Source of the DNA: Anaplasmataceae bacterium AB001_6
GTDB lineage: Bacteria; Pseudomonadota; Alphaproteobacteria; Rickettsiales; Anaplasmataceae
Length of the DNA stretch: 64,000 bases
Assembly (NCBI GenBank): GCA_020002265.1
Contig: CP048228.1
Coordinates: forward strand, 558,001-622,000
Reading direction: 5' to 3'
The translations under genes were made by a program, and so were the position numbers. The notes beneath the pieces were generated by a model. It did not search any database. It was not told the origin of the DNA and saw only the letters and a program-made list of their open reading frames with translations. How positions within the stretch are numbered: the stretch's first letter is position 1; every line of letters starts with the position of its first letter. Shown here in pieces: positions 9,236-19,556 of the stretch.

Positions 9236-10012
9236 TTATTCTATAGTCTTTGATATTTCTTTTTTTATGTTTTCAATCGCTTTAGCAGGATTTAAATTTT
9301 TAGGGCAAACATGAACACAATTAGTAATAGTATGACACCTATATAATTTAAATGCGTCATTCAATTCCTTTAACCTTTCCTTTTTATTATCATCTCTGCT
9401 ATCTATTATCCATCTATAAGCTTGTAATAAAGCTGCAGGACCTAAATATTTATCACCATTCCACCAAAAACTAGGGCATGAAGTGGAACAACATGCACAT
9501 AATATGCAGTCATATAAATCATCTAATTTTGCTCTATCCTCTATAGATTGTAACCTTTCTTTTCCATCCATAGGTTTTTTATCATTTTGTAACCACGGCT
9601 TAACACTATGATAATTTTCATAAAAAAGCTTGAGATCAGTTATCAAATCTCTTATTACAGGCATGTGAGGCAAGGGATAAATGACAATCTTTGAAAATTT
9701 TTTCATGCTTGTTAGGCATGCCAACTTATTTTGACCATTGATATTCATGGCACAAGAACCACAGATCCCCTCTCGACAAGATCTCCTAAAGGATAAAGTC
9801 TGATCAATTTCTTCCTTGATTTGTATAAGACCATCTAAAACCATATTTCCACATTTAGAAGCATCTATGTAAAATACATCTAAAGTTGGATTAGAATCAC
9901 CAAGTTTATATCTATATATACTTAATTCCTTTAACTTATCATACTTTCTACTTAGGCTCTTTACTACACCCTTTTTTACAACAGAATTTTTTGGCAATGA
10001 AAACTTAACCAT
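9236..10012 (-). CDS. sdhB: Succinate dehydrogenase iron-sulfur subunit
   Basis: 258 residues, full length. Carries electrons from the flavoprotein subunit to ubiquinone in complex II on the inner membrane. Three clusters can be placed: [2Fe-2S] by Cys79, Cys84, Cys87 and Cys99 ([13 protein letters not shown]); [4Fe-4S] by the [13 protein letters not shown] segment (169-179); and [3Fe-4S] with Cys226, Cys232 and Cys236 ([13 protein letters not shown]). sdhA, sdhC and sdhD are not nearby. Its flavination factor gene sdhE is at 44838. Follows tsaC by 19 bases. Confidence 0.97.
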   Translation of the reverse strand: MVKFSLPKNSVVKKGVVKSLSRKYDKLKELSIYRYKLGDSNPTLDVFYIDASKCGNMVLDGLIQIKEEIDQTLSFRRSCREGICGSCAMNINGQNKLACLTSMKKFSKIVIYPLPHMPVIRDLITDLKLFYENYHSVKPWLQNDKKPMDGKERLQSIEDRAKLDDLYDCILCACCSTSCPSFWWNGDKYLGPAALLQAYRWIIDSRDDNKKERLKELNDAFKLYRCHTITNCVHVCPKNLNPAKAIENIKKEISKTIE

Positions 10013-10031
10013 ATAACAACCATCGAAAATA

Positions 10032-10658
10032 CTATTCTTTTATATACCTATTCCAAGCATAAATCAAATGTTCAAAATTTACCCTACTCTTTCTGATTAC
10101 ATTCAATGTGCTCCCAGTTATATCTATAACTGCAGATTCAAAGCCATTTATGTTACAATCGTCAAATATAGTGTAATTCACCAAATCTATAAAATACCTA
10201 GATATATTACTACTTTTTATAATGCTATTATCTCCAGATATATTTACGCTAGTAGCTAAAATGGGCTTTTGATAGGCTTTAATGATATTACAACATAATA
10301 AATGTTTAGTAATTCTGAATGCAACTCTATCATTAGACACTATAAAAGAATTTTTTCTTATTAATGCAGAACAATTAACTATAAAAGTTATAGAACCTGA
10401 TAAATTTCGACAAGAGTAATTAATAAAATCCTTCCTATCTTTATCCAAGTCTATTAGATTTTCTATACGAAGTAAACTATCTGTAATTAAGGCAGATACC
10501 TTATTATAATTCCTATGCTTTATATTATATAATTTTTTAATTGCATGAATATTATCATAATCACAAGATATTGCATATACAGTATCTGTAGGAAATATAA
10601 CAACACCTCCAGAAGATAATGCTTTTATTAATTCTTTTATTTGTTCAGCATAATCCAT
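10032..10658 (-). CDS. tsaC: Threonylcarbamoyl-AMP synthase (TsaC/Sua5/YrdC family)
   Basis: 208 residues, the short TsaC form. Makes threonylcarbamoyl-AMP for the t6A modification of tRNAs that read ANN codons. Evidence is the N-terminal [20 protein letters not shown], the KHRNYNK basic patch and the [11 protein letters not shown] motif. Its ATG overlaps the stop of the metallo-beta-lactamase gene by one base (TAATG), so translation is probably coupled. Confidence 0.93.
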   Translation of the reverse strand: MDYAEQIKELIKALSSGGVVIFPTDTVYAISCDYDNIHAIKKLYNIKHRNYNKVSALITDSLLRIENLIDLDKDRKDFINYSCRNLSGSITFIVNCSALIRKNSFIVSNDRVAFRITKHLLCCNIIKAYQKPILATSVNISGDNSIIKSSNISRYFIDLVNYTIFDDCNINGFESAVIDITGSTLNVIRKSRVNFEHLIYAWNRYIKE

Positions 10659-11479
10659 TACAGCATAATTTGCAGAAGCATATTGTCCAAAGCTGGTTTT
10701 ATAATATTATCCAACATATACTTTTTCTTATAATTATCAATAACAGAGGCAAAATTTGATATATCTATAGAATGTCCTAAATGAGTTAAATAAACTTCAC
10801 CTTTAAAATTAATTTCTTTTATATGAAACATCACTTGATCCATATCAGCATGACCTGTTGTACCTTTGACATCTAAACACGATATTATAAGAAGTTCAAT
10901 ATTAGATTGCCTTAATATTGAAATACTCTCTTGAGATAAATATTTAAAATCTGTAATGTACGCACATTTTTCAAAAATATAGCCAACAGATTCTATTTCG
11001 CCATGATTGTTAACTATAGGAGTGATTTTTAATCCAAATAAATCAAATTTTTTATTCTTTTCTATCAGGTTAAATTTTATTTTTTTACAATTTGGTAATT
11101 TTAAAATGTAAGAAAAATTATTGTAAATAATTTTATTAGTTTGAGAATCAGAAAAAATTTTTAGCACTTCATCATCAGATAAATCATCTTTCTTATTCTT
11201 TCTAATCAAAGGTATTATATCACCCATACCTCCTATGTGATCAAAATGTGCATGAGTATATAATATTGAGTGTATCTTCTCTAATTTCACTTTTAATAGT
11301 TGAAAACGCAAGTCAGGAGAAGTATCAATTAAAATGTTTTTATTATTGTACTGCAGTAAAATAGAAGAACGCATCCGAAAATTTACTGGACTACAACATA
11401 TGCTACATTTACAACCAAGTACAGGGATACCGACTGAAGGACCAGTTCCCAAAATTGTTATAACAATAGAGGAAGACAT
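10658..11479 (-). CDS. MBL-fold metallo-hydrolase (PhnP-like)
   Basis: 273 residues. Opens with the family strand ITILGTGPSVGIPVLGCKCSIC, where the clustered cysteines resemble the structural zinc site of PhnP-type enzymes. The metal motif THAHFDHIGG is present, with later ligands in NNHGE, CLDV and LTHLGHS. PhnP is a cyclic phosphodiesterase; here there is no phn operon, so the substrate is unknown. In alphaproteobacteria such genes often sit near tatD and metG, which is not the case here. Lies between iscX and tsaC. Confidence 0.8.
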   Translation of the reverse strand: MSSSIVITILGTGPSVGIPVLGCKCSICCSPVNFRMRSSILLQYNNKNILIDTSPDLRFQLLKVKLEKIHSILYTHAHFDHIGGMGDIIPLIRKNKKDDLSDDEVLKIFSDSQTNKIIYNNFSYILKLPNCKKIKFNLIEKNKKFDLFGLKITPIVNNHGEIESVGYIFEKCAYITDFKYLSQESISILRQSNIELLIISCLDVKGTTGHADMDQVMFHIKEINFKGEVYLTHLGHSIDISNFASVIDNYKKKYMLDNIIKPALDNMLLQIML

Positions 11480-11505
11480 ATTATGTTTTTATACTGGATA
11501 GACAA

Positions 11506-11721
11506 TTAATTATGACGAAAATCATTCCATGCAACCATTATAGCTTCCAGTTTATTCTGGTTACAATATTCAATATCAGAATCAAAAAATTCCATAGAAA
11601 CTATCATATCTCTCAATTTAGATAAAGTAAGAGAAAAAACATCCTCAACATCAGAATACTTTTCATCCAATCTAGAAACTAGATATAATATATCATCATT
11701 ACTAATATCTCTAAATTTCAT
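11506..11721 (-). CDS. iscX: Fe-S assembly protein IscX-like
   Basis: 71 residues from ATG 11721. A longer frame runs into tRNA-Leu and is not real. The sequence fits IscX: MKFRDISNDDI, DEKYSDVEDVFSLTLSKLRDMI, an acidic FFDSD, and the closing LEAIMVAWND. IscX is a small acidic protein that binds the cysteine desulfurase IscS and iron and adjusts Fe-S cluster assembly. No other isc gene is in the window; sdhB, an Fe-S protein, is downstream. Confidence 0.8.
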   Translation of the reverse strand: MKFRDISNDDILYLVSRLDEKYSDVEDVFSLTLSKLRDMIVSMEFFDSDIEYCNQNKLEAIMVAWNDFRHN

Positions 11722-11749
11722 ATAAAAAAAGTCACAACAACGATGAGAA

Positions 11750-11837
11750 TGGTACCCACGGGGAGACTTGAACTCCCAAGGTTTATACAACCCACGGATT
11801 TTAAGTCCGCTACGTCTACCAATTCCGTCACATGGGT
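11750..11837 (-). tRNA. tRNA-Leu (anticodon UAA)
   Basis: Acceptor ACCCATG pairs with CGTGGGT, discriminator A, followed by an encoded CCA (11750-11752). The anticodon loop ACTTAAAAT gives UAA. A long variable arm marks it as class II. It lies 20 bases after rpsD and 28 bases before iscX, so it is probably excised from an mRNA. It is the only one of the four tRNAs here with CCA encoded. Confidence 0.95.
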
Positions 11838-11857
11838 AAAATAAATAAAAAGATATA

Positions 11858-12478
11858 CTAAACCATCTTAGAGAAAAATTCTATAACTAGGTGCATTTCA
11901 GACTGAAAGGCATAAGGGACTTCAGAATAATCAGGGTTCCTAAGATAAGTTATTTTTCTTTTCTCTTTATCTATATCCAAATAATCAACAGCAGGTATAT
12001 TCTTATTATCCACACCTTGCAACACTATCTGGCTATTTTTTTGATTTTCAACTACTTCAACTGAATTACCAGCTTTTAACATATAAGAAGAGCTATTTAT
12101 AGGTTTGCCATCAACAAGGATATGTTTATGAGACACAGATATTTGAGCAGATCTCATAGTTGGATAAATGCCTGCTCTAAAAAGAACACTTGAAAGCCTG
12201 CTTTCTAACAATGCAACTAAATTATCTATTGTATTACCTTTCATTCTTTCAGCCAAAATATATAATTTTTTCAACTGATATTGTTTAATACCATAATGCG
12301 TTCTAATAGCCAACTGAGCCGAAAGCTGTCTACCATAATCAGAAGTCTTACGACTTACAGAGTGCCCGTGTACACCAGGTCTATAATTTCTTTTATTAAC
12401 AGGATCTTTTTGAATTCCCCAGATGTCCAAACCCAATTTTCTACTAACTCTAAAATAACGCCTGAAACGAACAGTCAT
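11858..12478 (-). CDS. rpsD: 30S ribosomal protein S4
   Basis: 206 residues. A primary 16S rRNA-binding protein of the small subunit. Typical features are RRYFRVSRKLGLDIWG, RPGVHGHSVSRKTSDYGRQLSAQLA, the S4 RNA-binding domain (LESRLSSVLFRAGIYPTMRSAQISVSHKHI in pieces) and the terminal VIEFFSKMV. ATG 12478 is preceded by GAGG at 12484-12487. A good sigma-70 promoter lies 33-61 bases upstream. Confidence 0.98.
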   Translation of the reverse strand: MTVRFRRYFRVSRKLGLDIWGIQKDPVNKRNYRPGVHGHSVSRKTSDYGRQLSAQLAIRTHYGIKQYQLKKLYILAERMKGNTIDNLVALLESRLSSVLFRAGIYPTMRSAQISVSHKHILVDGKPINSSSYMLKAGNSVEVVENQKNSQIVLQGVDNKNIPAVDYLDIDKEKRKITYLRNPDYSEVPYAFQSEMHLVIEFFSKMV

Positions 12479-12510
12479 TAAAACCTCAATTAAATAAATA
12501 ATTTAAGTAA

Positions 12511-12539
12511 ATAATCTTAGATATTTCACTATATGTCAA
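12511..12539 (-). promoter_or_regulatory. Candidate sigma-70 promoter of rpsD
   Basis: On the minus strand TTGACA (12539-12534), a 17-base spacer and GATTAT (12516-12511), placed 33 bases before the rpsD start. The -35 is perfect and the -10 matches four of six. It probably drives rpsD, tRNA-Leu and the downstream genes. Confidence 0.6.
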
Positions 12540-12566
12540 CACCGTTTTTATTAACCTACATCATTT

Positions 12567-13628
12567 CTAATGATAAAATGAATTCTTTTTTTTATTTTTA
12601 TTCATGTTAATCACCGCAAACGCGTTAATTGCCCAAGTCAAAATAAATAAATAGAAAGATAAAGCGTAGGCAGAATAAGTTTCTATAGCCATAAAACCTT
12701 GATCTCCTGTTAAAATTGTTGCAATGTGTATTGTCACTGTAGTAAAGGAATTTAATGGATTCCAGCCTAAATGAGGAACAATGCTAGCTAACATTAACAC
12801 AATCATAGTTTCCCCCAAAGCTCTTGATACTGAGGTTAAAATTGCACTTAATATTCCGTTCATGCATGATGGAAAAACTACTTTAATAAAAGATTCAAAT
12901 TTAGTAGCTCCTAAAGCCAACGAAGCATAAAAAATCCCATTAGGTGCATGTAAAATTACATTATTAATCAAAGATATAGTAGTTGGCATTAACATTATTG
13001 CCATTGTCAGACCTGATAAAAGAGCATTATCTATTGCTATAGAAAATCCTAAATTTGAAAAAAAATAAATAACAGGATTCATCATATAATTAATTGCAAA
13101 ATAACCGTATACTACTGTTGGAATACCAGCCATTACATTAATCATAATTTGTGCGTATGAACGAATACGATCAGACATATACATGGTCATATATATCGAT
13201 GTAATAATAGATATAGGAACAGATATTGCTATTGCTATACTAGCAATCATAACAGTTCCAACAATCAGAGGAATAACCCCGAAACAATTGTCAATTATCG
13301 TATTATTTTTGATAAAAGGATATAATTTCCAATCTGTATTAAAGAAGAATTCAATAGGAGAAACGTGTGTAAAAAAAATAATCGTTTCATAAGAGATGGA
13401 AATAATTATCAGTATAGTTATCATCGAACACACTATAACTGATAAACGCATTGCGTTAATAATAACTACATTCTTTAAAACACAAAACAAAAAAGTTATA
13501 AATAACGCAATAGGTAAGGTAATCCATATAATACCGCTAAACTTTACTAATAAAGCTGTCATAGCGATAATAACGAAAAAAAATAAAAGGTTAACGTTAT
13601 ATTTTATTTGCTTTTTAAAATCTTCCAT
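12567..13628 (-). CDS. pstC: Phosphate ABC transporter permease PstC
   Basis: About 353 residues (ATG 13628; a GTG at 13637 is possible). Inner-membrane permease of the PstSCAB phosphate importer. Several hydrophobic helices, the PstC-type periplasmic segment (SPIEFFFNTDWKLYPF), the conserved GVIPLIVGTVMI and MAGIPTVVYGYFA, and the cytoplasmic coupling loop ALGATKFESFIKVVFPS that contacts the ATPase. The first quarter is more divergent. No pstS, pstA or pstB is next to it; Rickettsiales often have a scattered set. Confidence 0.85.
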   Translation of the reverse strand: MEDFKKQIKYNVNLLFFFVIIAMTALLVKFSGIIWITLPIALFITFLFCVLKNVVIINAMRLSVIVCSMITILIIISISYETIIFFTHVSPIEFFFNTDWKLYPFIKNNTIIDNCFGVIPLIVGTVMIASIAIAISVPISIITSIYMTMYMSDRIRSYAQIMINVMAGIPTVVYGYFAINYMMNPVIYFFSNLGFSIAIDNALLSGLTMAIMLMPTTISLINNVILHAPNGIFYASLALGATKFESFIKVVFPSCMNGILSAILTSVSRALGETMIVLMLASIVPHLGWNPLNSFTTVTIHIATILTGDQGFMAIETYSAYALSFYLFILTWAINAFAVINMNKNKKKNSFYH

Positions 13629-13706
13629 TTTTAACACACTTTAATGTATAATTTGCCTTCTTTCATTATTGTTAGAACGTTAACATATTATCACCATTTT
13701 AACACT

Positions 13707-14885
13707 ATGTCTTATACAAACTATGATATTATAATTTCTGGTGCAGGATTTGTAGGTAAGATATTATCAATATCTCTGCAAAAAGCTGGATTTTCTGTTT
13801 TATTAATTGATAAAAATAATATCTTTGAAACGCCTGAAGATTTGCGAAGAATTACTATCAGTTTAACTGGTAAAAAAATTCTTGATAACATAGGTTTATG
13901 GGATGATCTTGAAAATTATTCTACTCCGATAAATGATATTTTCATTTGTGCAGAAAATTACAGTAGTTTTATCAATTTTGATCATAAAACTTTCTCTGAT
14001 GAGCCTTTAGGATATGTTATCAAGGGATCTAATATACAAGAGATAGTAACAAAAAAAATACAAAATGTAACAAAAGATACTAATAAACCTATCACCGTTA
14101 TTGAAAAATCATCTTATAGCAATATAGAATTTAATGGCAGAAAGGTCCATCTAACACTCGATAATGGTCAACAAATCAACTCTTTCATGTTGATATGTTG
14201 TGAGGGAAAAAATAGCATCTTAACTAAGAAATATAATATAAAAATTAAATACCATAAATACAGACATTATAGCTTAATATGTGATCTAAAATTAGCTAAT
14301 AATAAAAAACATAATAATGTAGCATATGAAAATTTTTTTAAAACAGGACCTATAGCACTATTACCCTGTGAAGATAATAAAATGGGATTAATTCTAACAT
14401 CTGATTATTTGCAAATTAATAATTTAATGAAATCAGATAATCAAGTATTGGTAGATTATCTAAATAAAAAGATAGATTATGAAATTGCAGAAGTAGTTGG
14501 AAATAAAATTTCTCATCCTATATCACTTAATTTTAGTTTAAAATATTTTCATGAAAAAATATTATTTATGGGAGATGTAATACATGGAATACATCCAGTT
14601 GCTGGACAAGGTCTAAATATATCACTTTACGATATATCATGTTTGATAAATAAGATAAAAATTTTTGGAATAAAAGACAACACCTCTCTCATTGAATTTC
14701 AAAAAGAACGCTTAAAGAAAAATCTACTTATGATATCTTTTACTCATTCTGTGTTAAAAATTTTTGAAAGAAAAGAATGTAGTATAAAATATTTGAGAAA
14801 TTTGGGATTACAGGGAGTTGAAAACTGCTCCACTCTTAAACTATATATGATGAAAAATGCAATGGGCATTGGAAATGATTATTAA
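13707..14885 (+). CDS. ubiH: UbiH/UbiF/COQ6-type FAD monooxygenase
   Basis: 392 residues from ATG 13707, which puts the FAD fingerprint GAGFVG at the usual distance from the N-terminus; an upstream ATG at 13644 would add 21. Hydroxylates the ring of ubiquinone precursors. Also seen are the second FAD motif FMGDVIHGIHPVAGQGLNISLYD and the closing LMKNAMGI-type end. Which ring position it hydroxylates cannot be told. Partners in the window: ubiE, nuoF and sdhB use or make the same quinone. Confidence 0.88.
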   Translation: MSYTNYDIIISGAGFVGKILSISLQKAGFSVLLIDKNNIFETPEDLRRITISLTGKKILDNIGLWDDLENYSTPINDIFICAENYSSFINFDHKTFSDEPLGYVIKGSNIQEIVTKKIQNVTKDTNKPITVIEKSSYSNIEFNGRKVHLTLDNGQQINSFMLICCEGKNSILTKKYNIKIKYHKYRHYSLICDLKLANNKKHNNVAYENFFKTGPIALLPCEDNKMGLILTSDYLQINNLMKSDNQVLVDYLNKKIDYEIAEVVGNKISHPISLNFSLKYFHEKILFMGDVIHGIHPVAGQGLNISLYDISCLINKIKIFGIKDNTSLIEFQKERLKKNLLMISFTHSVLKIFERKECSIKYLRNLGLQGVENCSTLKLYMMKNAMGIGNDY

Positions 14886-15022
14886 GAGTATTAAAATATG
14901 TTTTGATGTTTTATAATAGATATTTAGTGATTATATCGTACTATAGTGGTATATTTTATTCGATTTTGTGATCTCTGTGATCCTTTATCAAATCCCATTT
15001 AAATTTAACAGGTTTAGTTACA

Positions 15023-16297
15023 ATGGCGAAAAAAGAGACAAATACTGAAAATAGGCTGTTTAATAATTTGATATTAAAAGAACCTGTAGATATAAAAAGC
15101 GCTGTTAAAAGAGGCGATTGGTCTGAAACAAATAAGATATTAGAAAAAGGATCAGAATGGATAATAGATGAGATAAAAAAATCTGGATTAAAAGGTAGAG
15201 GAGGAGCTGGCTTCCCTACTGGAATGAAGTGGAGTTTTATTCCTAAACCATCTTTTGAAGGTCAACCAATATATTTAGTTGTTAATGCTGATGAATCTGA
15301 GCCTGGAACATGTAAGGATCGTGATTTATTAAGATATGAACCCCATAAATTATTAGAAGGTGCTGTTATTGCTGGAAAGGCAATAAATGCGACATGTTGC
15401 TATATCTACATTAGAGGAGAATTTTATAATGAAGCTATCGGATTACAAAAAGCGATAGATGAAGCATACAAAGATAAGAAAATCAGCTCTGGTTATAAAA
15501 TCATAATACATAGAGGTGCGGGTGCTTATATATGTGGAGAAGAAACAGCCTTATTACAATCTATAGAAGGAAAAAGGGGTATGCCAAGGTTAAAACCTCC
15601 CTTCCCAGCTCTGATAGGTCTTTTTGGCTATCCTACCGTAATTAATAACGTTGAAACTATTGCATCAGTTCCTGGTATATTAAAAAAAGGTAGTGATTGG
15701 TTTGCTAATTTAGGAGTTAAAAATAGCTCTGGTACCAAACTGTTTTGTATATCAGGACATGTCCAAAAACCTTGTGTTATTGAAGAAGAGATGGGTATAA
15801 GTCTTAAAACATTAATTGAAAAATATGCTGGAGGAGTAATTGGTGGATGGGATAACCTACTTGCTGTGATACCAGGTGGATCTTCTGTTCCATTAATTCC
15901 GAAAGAGGTTTGTGATAATGTAAAAATGGATTTTGATTCTTTAAAAGCTGAAAATACTTCCTTGGGAACGGGTGCTATTATAGTAATGAATAAAGATACT
16001 GACATAATAGAAGCGATCGAAAGATTATCTTATTTTTATATGCACGAATCTTGTGGACAATGTACACCATGTAGAGAAGGAACTGGCTGGTTATGGCGAA
16101 TATTAAATAAAATTCTTAATAAAAATGCCACTTTAAATGATGTGAACAACTTATATGAAATAAGTAAAAAAATTGAAGGAAATACAATATGTGCATTAGG
16201 AGATGCAGCAGCTTGGCCAGTACAAGGATTAGTTAGACATTTTAAACCGGAACTAGAAAAAAGAGTAGGGAAAAAATCTCTATCGCATGATAAGTAA
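15023..16297 (+). CDS. nuoF: NADH-quinone oxidoreductase subunit F
   Basis: 424 residues. The NADH- and FMN-binding subunit of complex I. Evidence: [18 protein letters not shown] (FMN/NADH site), [40 protein letters not shown], and the N3 [4Fe-4S] ligands in [15 protein letters not shown] with a last Cys in NTICALGD. The other nuo genes are absent here, which is usual for split nuo operons in Rickettsiales. Convergent with lysK. Confidence 0.97.
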   Translation: MAKKETNTENRLFNNLILKEPVDIKSAVKRGDWSETNKILEKGSEWIIDEIKKSGLKGRGGAGFPTGMKWSFIPKPSFEGQPIYLVVNADESEPGTCKDRDLLRYEPHKLLEGAVIAGKAINATCCYIYIRGEFYNEAIGLQKAIDEAYKDKKISSGYKIIIHRGAGAYICGEETALLQSIEGKRGMPRLKPPFPALIGLFGYPTVINNVETIASVPGILKKGSDWFANLGVKNSSGTKLFCISGHVQKPCVIEEEMGISLKTLIEKYAGGVIGGWDNLLAVIPGGSSVPLIPKEVCDNVKMDFDSLKAENTSLGTGAIIVMNKDTDIIEAIERLSYFYMHESCGQCTPCREGTGWLWRILNKILNKNATLNDVNNLYEISKKIEGNTICALGDAAAWPVQGLVRHFKPELEKRVGKKSLSHDK

Positions 16298-16300
16298 AAA

Positions 16301-17845
16301 TTACTCTGAATTAACAACCTTAGTTATCATTTCTATAGTTTGTTTTTTGCCATAAAATTCACAGAATGAACCCATTCTAGGGCCTGTTTCACTACCTAAT
16401 AAAATTTTATAAATTTGTTTAAAAAAATCTTTCATATTATCTTTTGTGTAACCTATTTTTTTCCCCATAGAATAAAATATATTTTGTATATTATCAGCCT
16501 TATATTCTTCTAGGTTTATTAGTTCATCTTTTAATAGCAATAACATTTGTTGAAAATTTACATCAGGTTTTATATATTCTTTCTTATTTTTTATGAAATC
16601 ATTATAATAATTCATAGCTGATTTTATCATTTTAGTTAATAAAATCTTCTCTGAATCAGAATATCCATATTTTTCTATAAAATTCCATAAAATGCTTTCC
16701 TTCTCTGGATTACATGCTTTAGCGAGATTCAGCAGCATAGAAAAAGTGACATTCTTATTTTTATAAGTAGGTATTTTATTATCATCATAGTATAGATACC
16801 ATACGGGATTCGAAACATCTCCAAATTTATAATTACATAGATACTTTAAATACTCATCAGTAATATTTGGTATTAACTGCAAAGATAACCTCTTTGCACG
16901 TTGAGGATTTTGATACATATAAAAAGATAAGCTATCAGAAGTTGAATATCGTAGCCATTCTTCTATTGCTAAACCGTTTCCTTTAGATTTTGATATCTTT
17001 TTTCCATATTGGTCTAAAAATAACTCATATTGATATAACTCTGGTTTTTTTCTTCCTAATAATAGACATATTTTTGAAGATAAAAATGCCGAAGGCTGCA
17101 AATCTTTACCGTGCATTTCATAATCAACCTTTAAAGAAGACCAACGCATTCCCCAGTCAGGTTTCCATTGCAATTTGCACATTCCATCAGTTATTTTTGT
17201 TGTTTTAATAGAACCGTTATCATCATAATAATCAATGGTACCATCTTTTACATTATGCGATGCAACACCTGTTTGCAAAACTTTTCCTGTAATTTCACAA
17301 ATAGGTAAAAAAGGACTGTAATTTTTTTTTCGTTCTTCTCCTAAGCTTGGCAACATAATCTGCATGATGGCGTCGTATTTTTCCAATGCCAATAGTAATT
17401 TTTCATTATAATAGCCACTACGATAAAATTTACTAGAACTCACAAATTCAAAATTAATATCTAAAAAACGATTGGCAAAATCAATAAGCTTTGCATTCAT
17501 ATGCTCAGCAAAATTACCATATTCTTCAAATGGATCTGGAATATCTATGAGCGGTTTCCCCAAATTTTTTATCATCAATTGATGATTGGGAACATTATCT
17601 GGAACTTTACGCAAGCCATCCATATCATCAGATACAATTTTTAATACACACTTAAGGCTATTATCTTGCGTTAAATGCTGGAAAGCTTTAATTACCATTT
17701 CAGTACGCTTGATTTCACCAAAAGTTCCAATATGAGGCAGACCTGAAGGACCAAATCCAGTAGAAAAAACAACCTCTTTTTGACCTGTTTTTTCTATTCT
17801 TTTTAAGATTTTTTCTGCTTCTTTAAAAGCCCATGTGCTTGACAT
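16301..17845 (-). CDS. lysK: Lysyl-tRNA synthetase, class I
   Basis: 514 residues from ATG 17845 (a TTG two codons upstream is unlikely). Charges tRNA-Lys. It is the class I enzyme, not the usual bacterial class II LysS: HIGT at 38-41 (HIGH motif) and KISKS at 283-287 (KMSKS motif). Also GPSGLPHIGTFGE and SDDMDGLRKVP. Class I LysK is characteristic of archaea, spirochaetes and several alphaproteobacteria including Rickettsiales. Confidence 0.97.
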   Translation of the reverse strand: MSSTWAFKEAEKILKRIEKTGQKEVVFSTGFGPSGLPHIGTFGEIKRTEMVIKAFQHLTQDNSLKCVLKIVSDDMDGLRKVPDNVPNHQLMIKNLGKPLIDIPDPFEEYGNFAEHMNAKLIDFANRFLDINFEFVSSSKFYRSGYYNEKLLLALEKYDAIMQIMLPSLGEERKKNYSPFLPICEITGKVLQTGVASHNVKDGTIDYYDDNGSIKTTKITDGMCKLQWKPDWGMRWSSLKVDYEMHGKDLQPSAFLSSKICLLLGRKKPELYQYELFLDQYGKKISKSKGNGLAIEEWLRYSTSDSLSFYMYQNPQRAKRLSLQLIPNITDEYLKYLCNYKFGDVSNPVWYLYYDDNKIPTYKNKNVTFSMLLNLAKACNPEKESILWNFIEKYGYSDSEKILLTKMIKSAMNYYNDFIKNKKEYIKPDVNFQQMLLLLKDELINLEEYKADNIQNIFYSMGKKIGYTKDNMKDFFKQIYKILLGSETGPRMGSFCEFYGKKQTIEMITKVVNSE

Positions 17846-17911
17846 AATCAATTTTAAACCAGTTATTATATATAATGATGAGATTACTAATTATAAATAA
17901 TCTTAGCAGTT

Positions 17912-18868
17912 TTATAAAGCATCTAATTTTTCTTTAAAATCCATTAAATAAGCAAATATTGCCTGCCTTATATAAACAGAATTGCTAACTTGATCTAATA
18001 TATTACTTTTATGTTTAACTATTTCAGAACTAATTTCCATTTCTTTATTGATAGGTCCTGGATGCAATATTTTTAAATCTGTATTTTGACTATAAGCTAT
18101 AGAAGAATAATCCAATCTGAATTTCTTTATGTAATCCAGTTCATTAAATAATTTCATAGTATCATCTGATAACCTCTCTTTTTGTATTCTTAGCATCAAA
18201 ATTGCATCCAAATTTTCTGATTCAAAAGCTGATTGCAAAGAATGATATATCTTTTCATTTTTACTGCATCTTTTTAATTTTATATATTCAGATTTATCTG
18301 GAAAAAAATATTTTGGAGCTATTAATACAGGTTTTATATTAAATTTTGACATTAACATGATATTTGATCGTGCTACCCTACTATGGCCAATATCACCGCA
18401 AATAGCAATATTTAATCTTGGAAAATCTCTATCGAGAAATAATTCTTGCAGTGTAAAAAAATCTATTAAAGCTTGTGTAGGATGTGAAAATATTGATTCA
18501 CCAGCATTGATAATCTTACATCCTGTATTATTTTTGATTGCAAAATCTATGATGTTCTTATTTCCACTTCTAATAATCATGAATTCTGGCTTCATAGCCA
18601 ATATATTTAATATAGTGTCTTCTAAATCTTCATGTTTATTTAAAGATGAATTGTTTGAGTTGAAAACAATCACATGAGAACCCAATCTCTTAGCTGCCAT
18701 TTCAAATGATACAACGGTTCTTGTGGAATTTTCAAAAAAAAGTATAGCTGTAACTTTATCTTCTAGTATCTTATTACCAATACCTTTTATTTTGTAATAT
18801 TTTGCATATTCAAATATTTGATTGATATCAGACCTGCTTAAAGATTCAATATCTCTTAAATTTTTCAT
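17912..18868 (-). CDS. pyrB: Aspartate carbamoyltransferase catalytic subunit
   Basis: 318 residues. Joins carbamoyl phosphate and aspartate in pyrimidine synthesis. Evidence: LFFENSTRTVVSFEMAAKRLG (STRT binds carbamoyl phosphate), HPTQALIDFFTL, GDIGHSRVARSN and LHPGPINKEMEI. With carB in this window it shows that de novo pyrimidine synthesis is kept, unlike in Rickettsia. Its start overlaps the end of ccmC by 23 bases. Confidence 0.95.
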   Translation of the reverse strand: MKNLRDIESLSRSDINQIFEYAKYYKIKGIGNKILEDKVTAILFFENSTRTVVSFEMAAKRLGSHVIVFNSNNSSLNKHEDLEDTILNILAMKPEFMIIRSGNKNIIDFAIKNNTGCKIINAGESIFSHPTQALIDFFTLQELFLDRDFPRLNIAICGDIGHSRVARSNIMLMSKFNIKPVLIAPKYFFPDKSEYIKLKRCSKNEKIYHSLQSAFESENLDAILMLRIQKERLSDDTMKLFNELDYIKKFRLDYSSIAYSQNTDLKILHPGPINKEMEISSEIVKHKSNILDQVSNSVYIRQAIFAYLMDFKEKLDAL

Positions 18869-19556
18869 TTAGATAATATCTAGAAATTTTCTTCATATTA
18901 ATTATACTGTTATATCTCAAAAGAAAAATAATCAAAGTAAAAATTAAATGGGATATCAAGAATAAAAATAAAGGGAAAAGCATTGAATAATCTAGTGCTA
19001 TGCCCTCTTTACGCATAAAACTAGAAGGTTGATGCAAAGTAGCCCACATATTAACTGAAAATTTTATAATGGGTATATTAATGCACCCTAAGACATTAAG
19101 TATTGCAGCTACTTTAGAATAAAATATTGAATCTTCCCAAAGCAATATATAAGCTAAATATAAAAACATTAAAATTAACACTGAAGTTAACCTTGGATCC
19201 CATACCCACCATGAACCCCAAGTATTTTTACCCCATATACTACCCGTGATTATGCATATGAAACAAAAAAAGGCACCTATATGAGATAGAGAAAACGCAT
19301 AAATCGAAAAATATTTATTGTTAGATATAATATAACCAGCACTAAAAAATGACATTAGTACGTATATAAAAATAGATAGCCAAGCTGATGGAATATGAAG
19401 ATATATTATTTTTGATATATTACCTTGTAAATAATCTTCTTCACAAAAATTAAATACAAAATATGTAGCAAATAAAAAAATTATACAAAATATAATAAAA
19501 ATAATAGATAAATACCTATTATTTAACACCAATAAAAAATTATTTAGCCGGATCAT
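18846..19556 (-). CDS. ccmC: Heme exporter/handling protein CcmC
   Basis: 236 residues from ATG 19556 (an ATG at 19583 is also possible). An integral membrane protein that presents heme to CcmE in system I cytochrome c maturation. The tryptophan-rich heme-handling motif WGSWWVWDPRLTS is present, with conserved periplasmic histidines in YLHIPSAW and LHQPSS, and about six membrane helices. Overlaps obgE upstream by 17 bases and pyrB downstream, an unusual three-gene overlap chain. ccmB lies at 50612. Confidence 0.94.
   Translation of the reverse strand: MIRLNNFLLVLNNRYLSIIFIIFCIIFLFATYFVFNFCEEDYLQGNISKIIYLHIPSAWLSIFIYVLMSFFSAGYIISNNKYFSIYAFSLSHIGAFFCFICIITGSIWGKNTWGSWWVWDPRLTSVLILMFLYLAYILLWEDSIFYSKVAAILNVLGCINIPIIKFSVNMWATLHQPSSFMRKEGIALDYSMLFPLFLFLISHLIFTLIIFLLRYNSIINMKKISRYYLNEKFKRY

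Noticed and set aside
11722-11790. N-terminal extension of iscX
   Set aside because: Overlaps tRNA-Leu and has no similarity to IscX.
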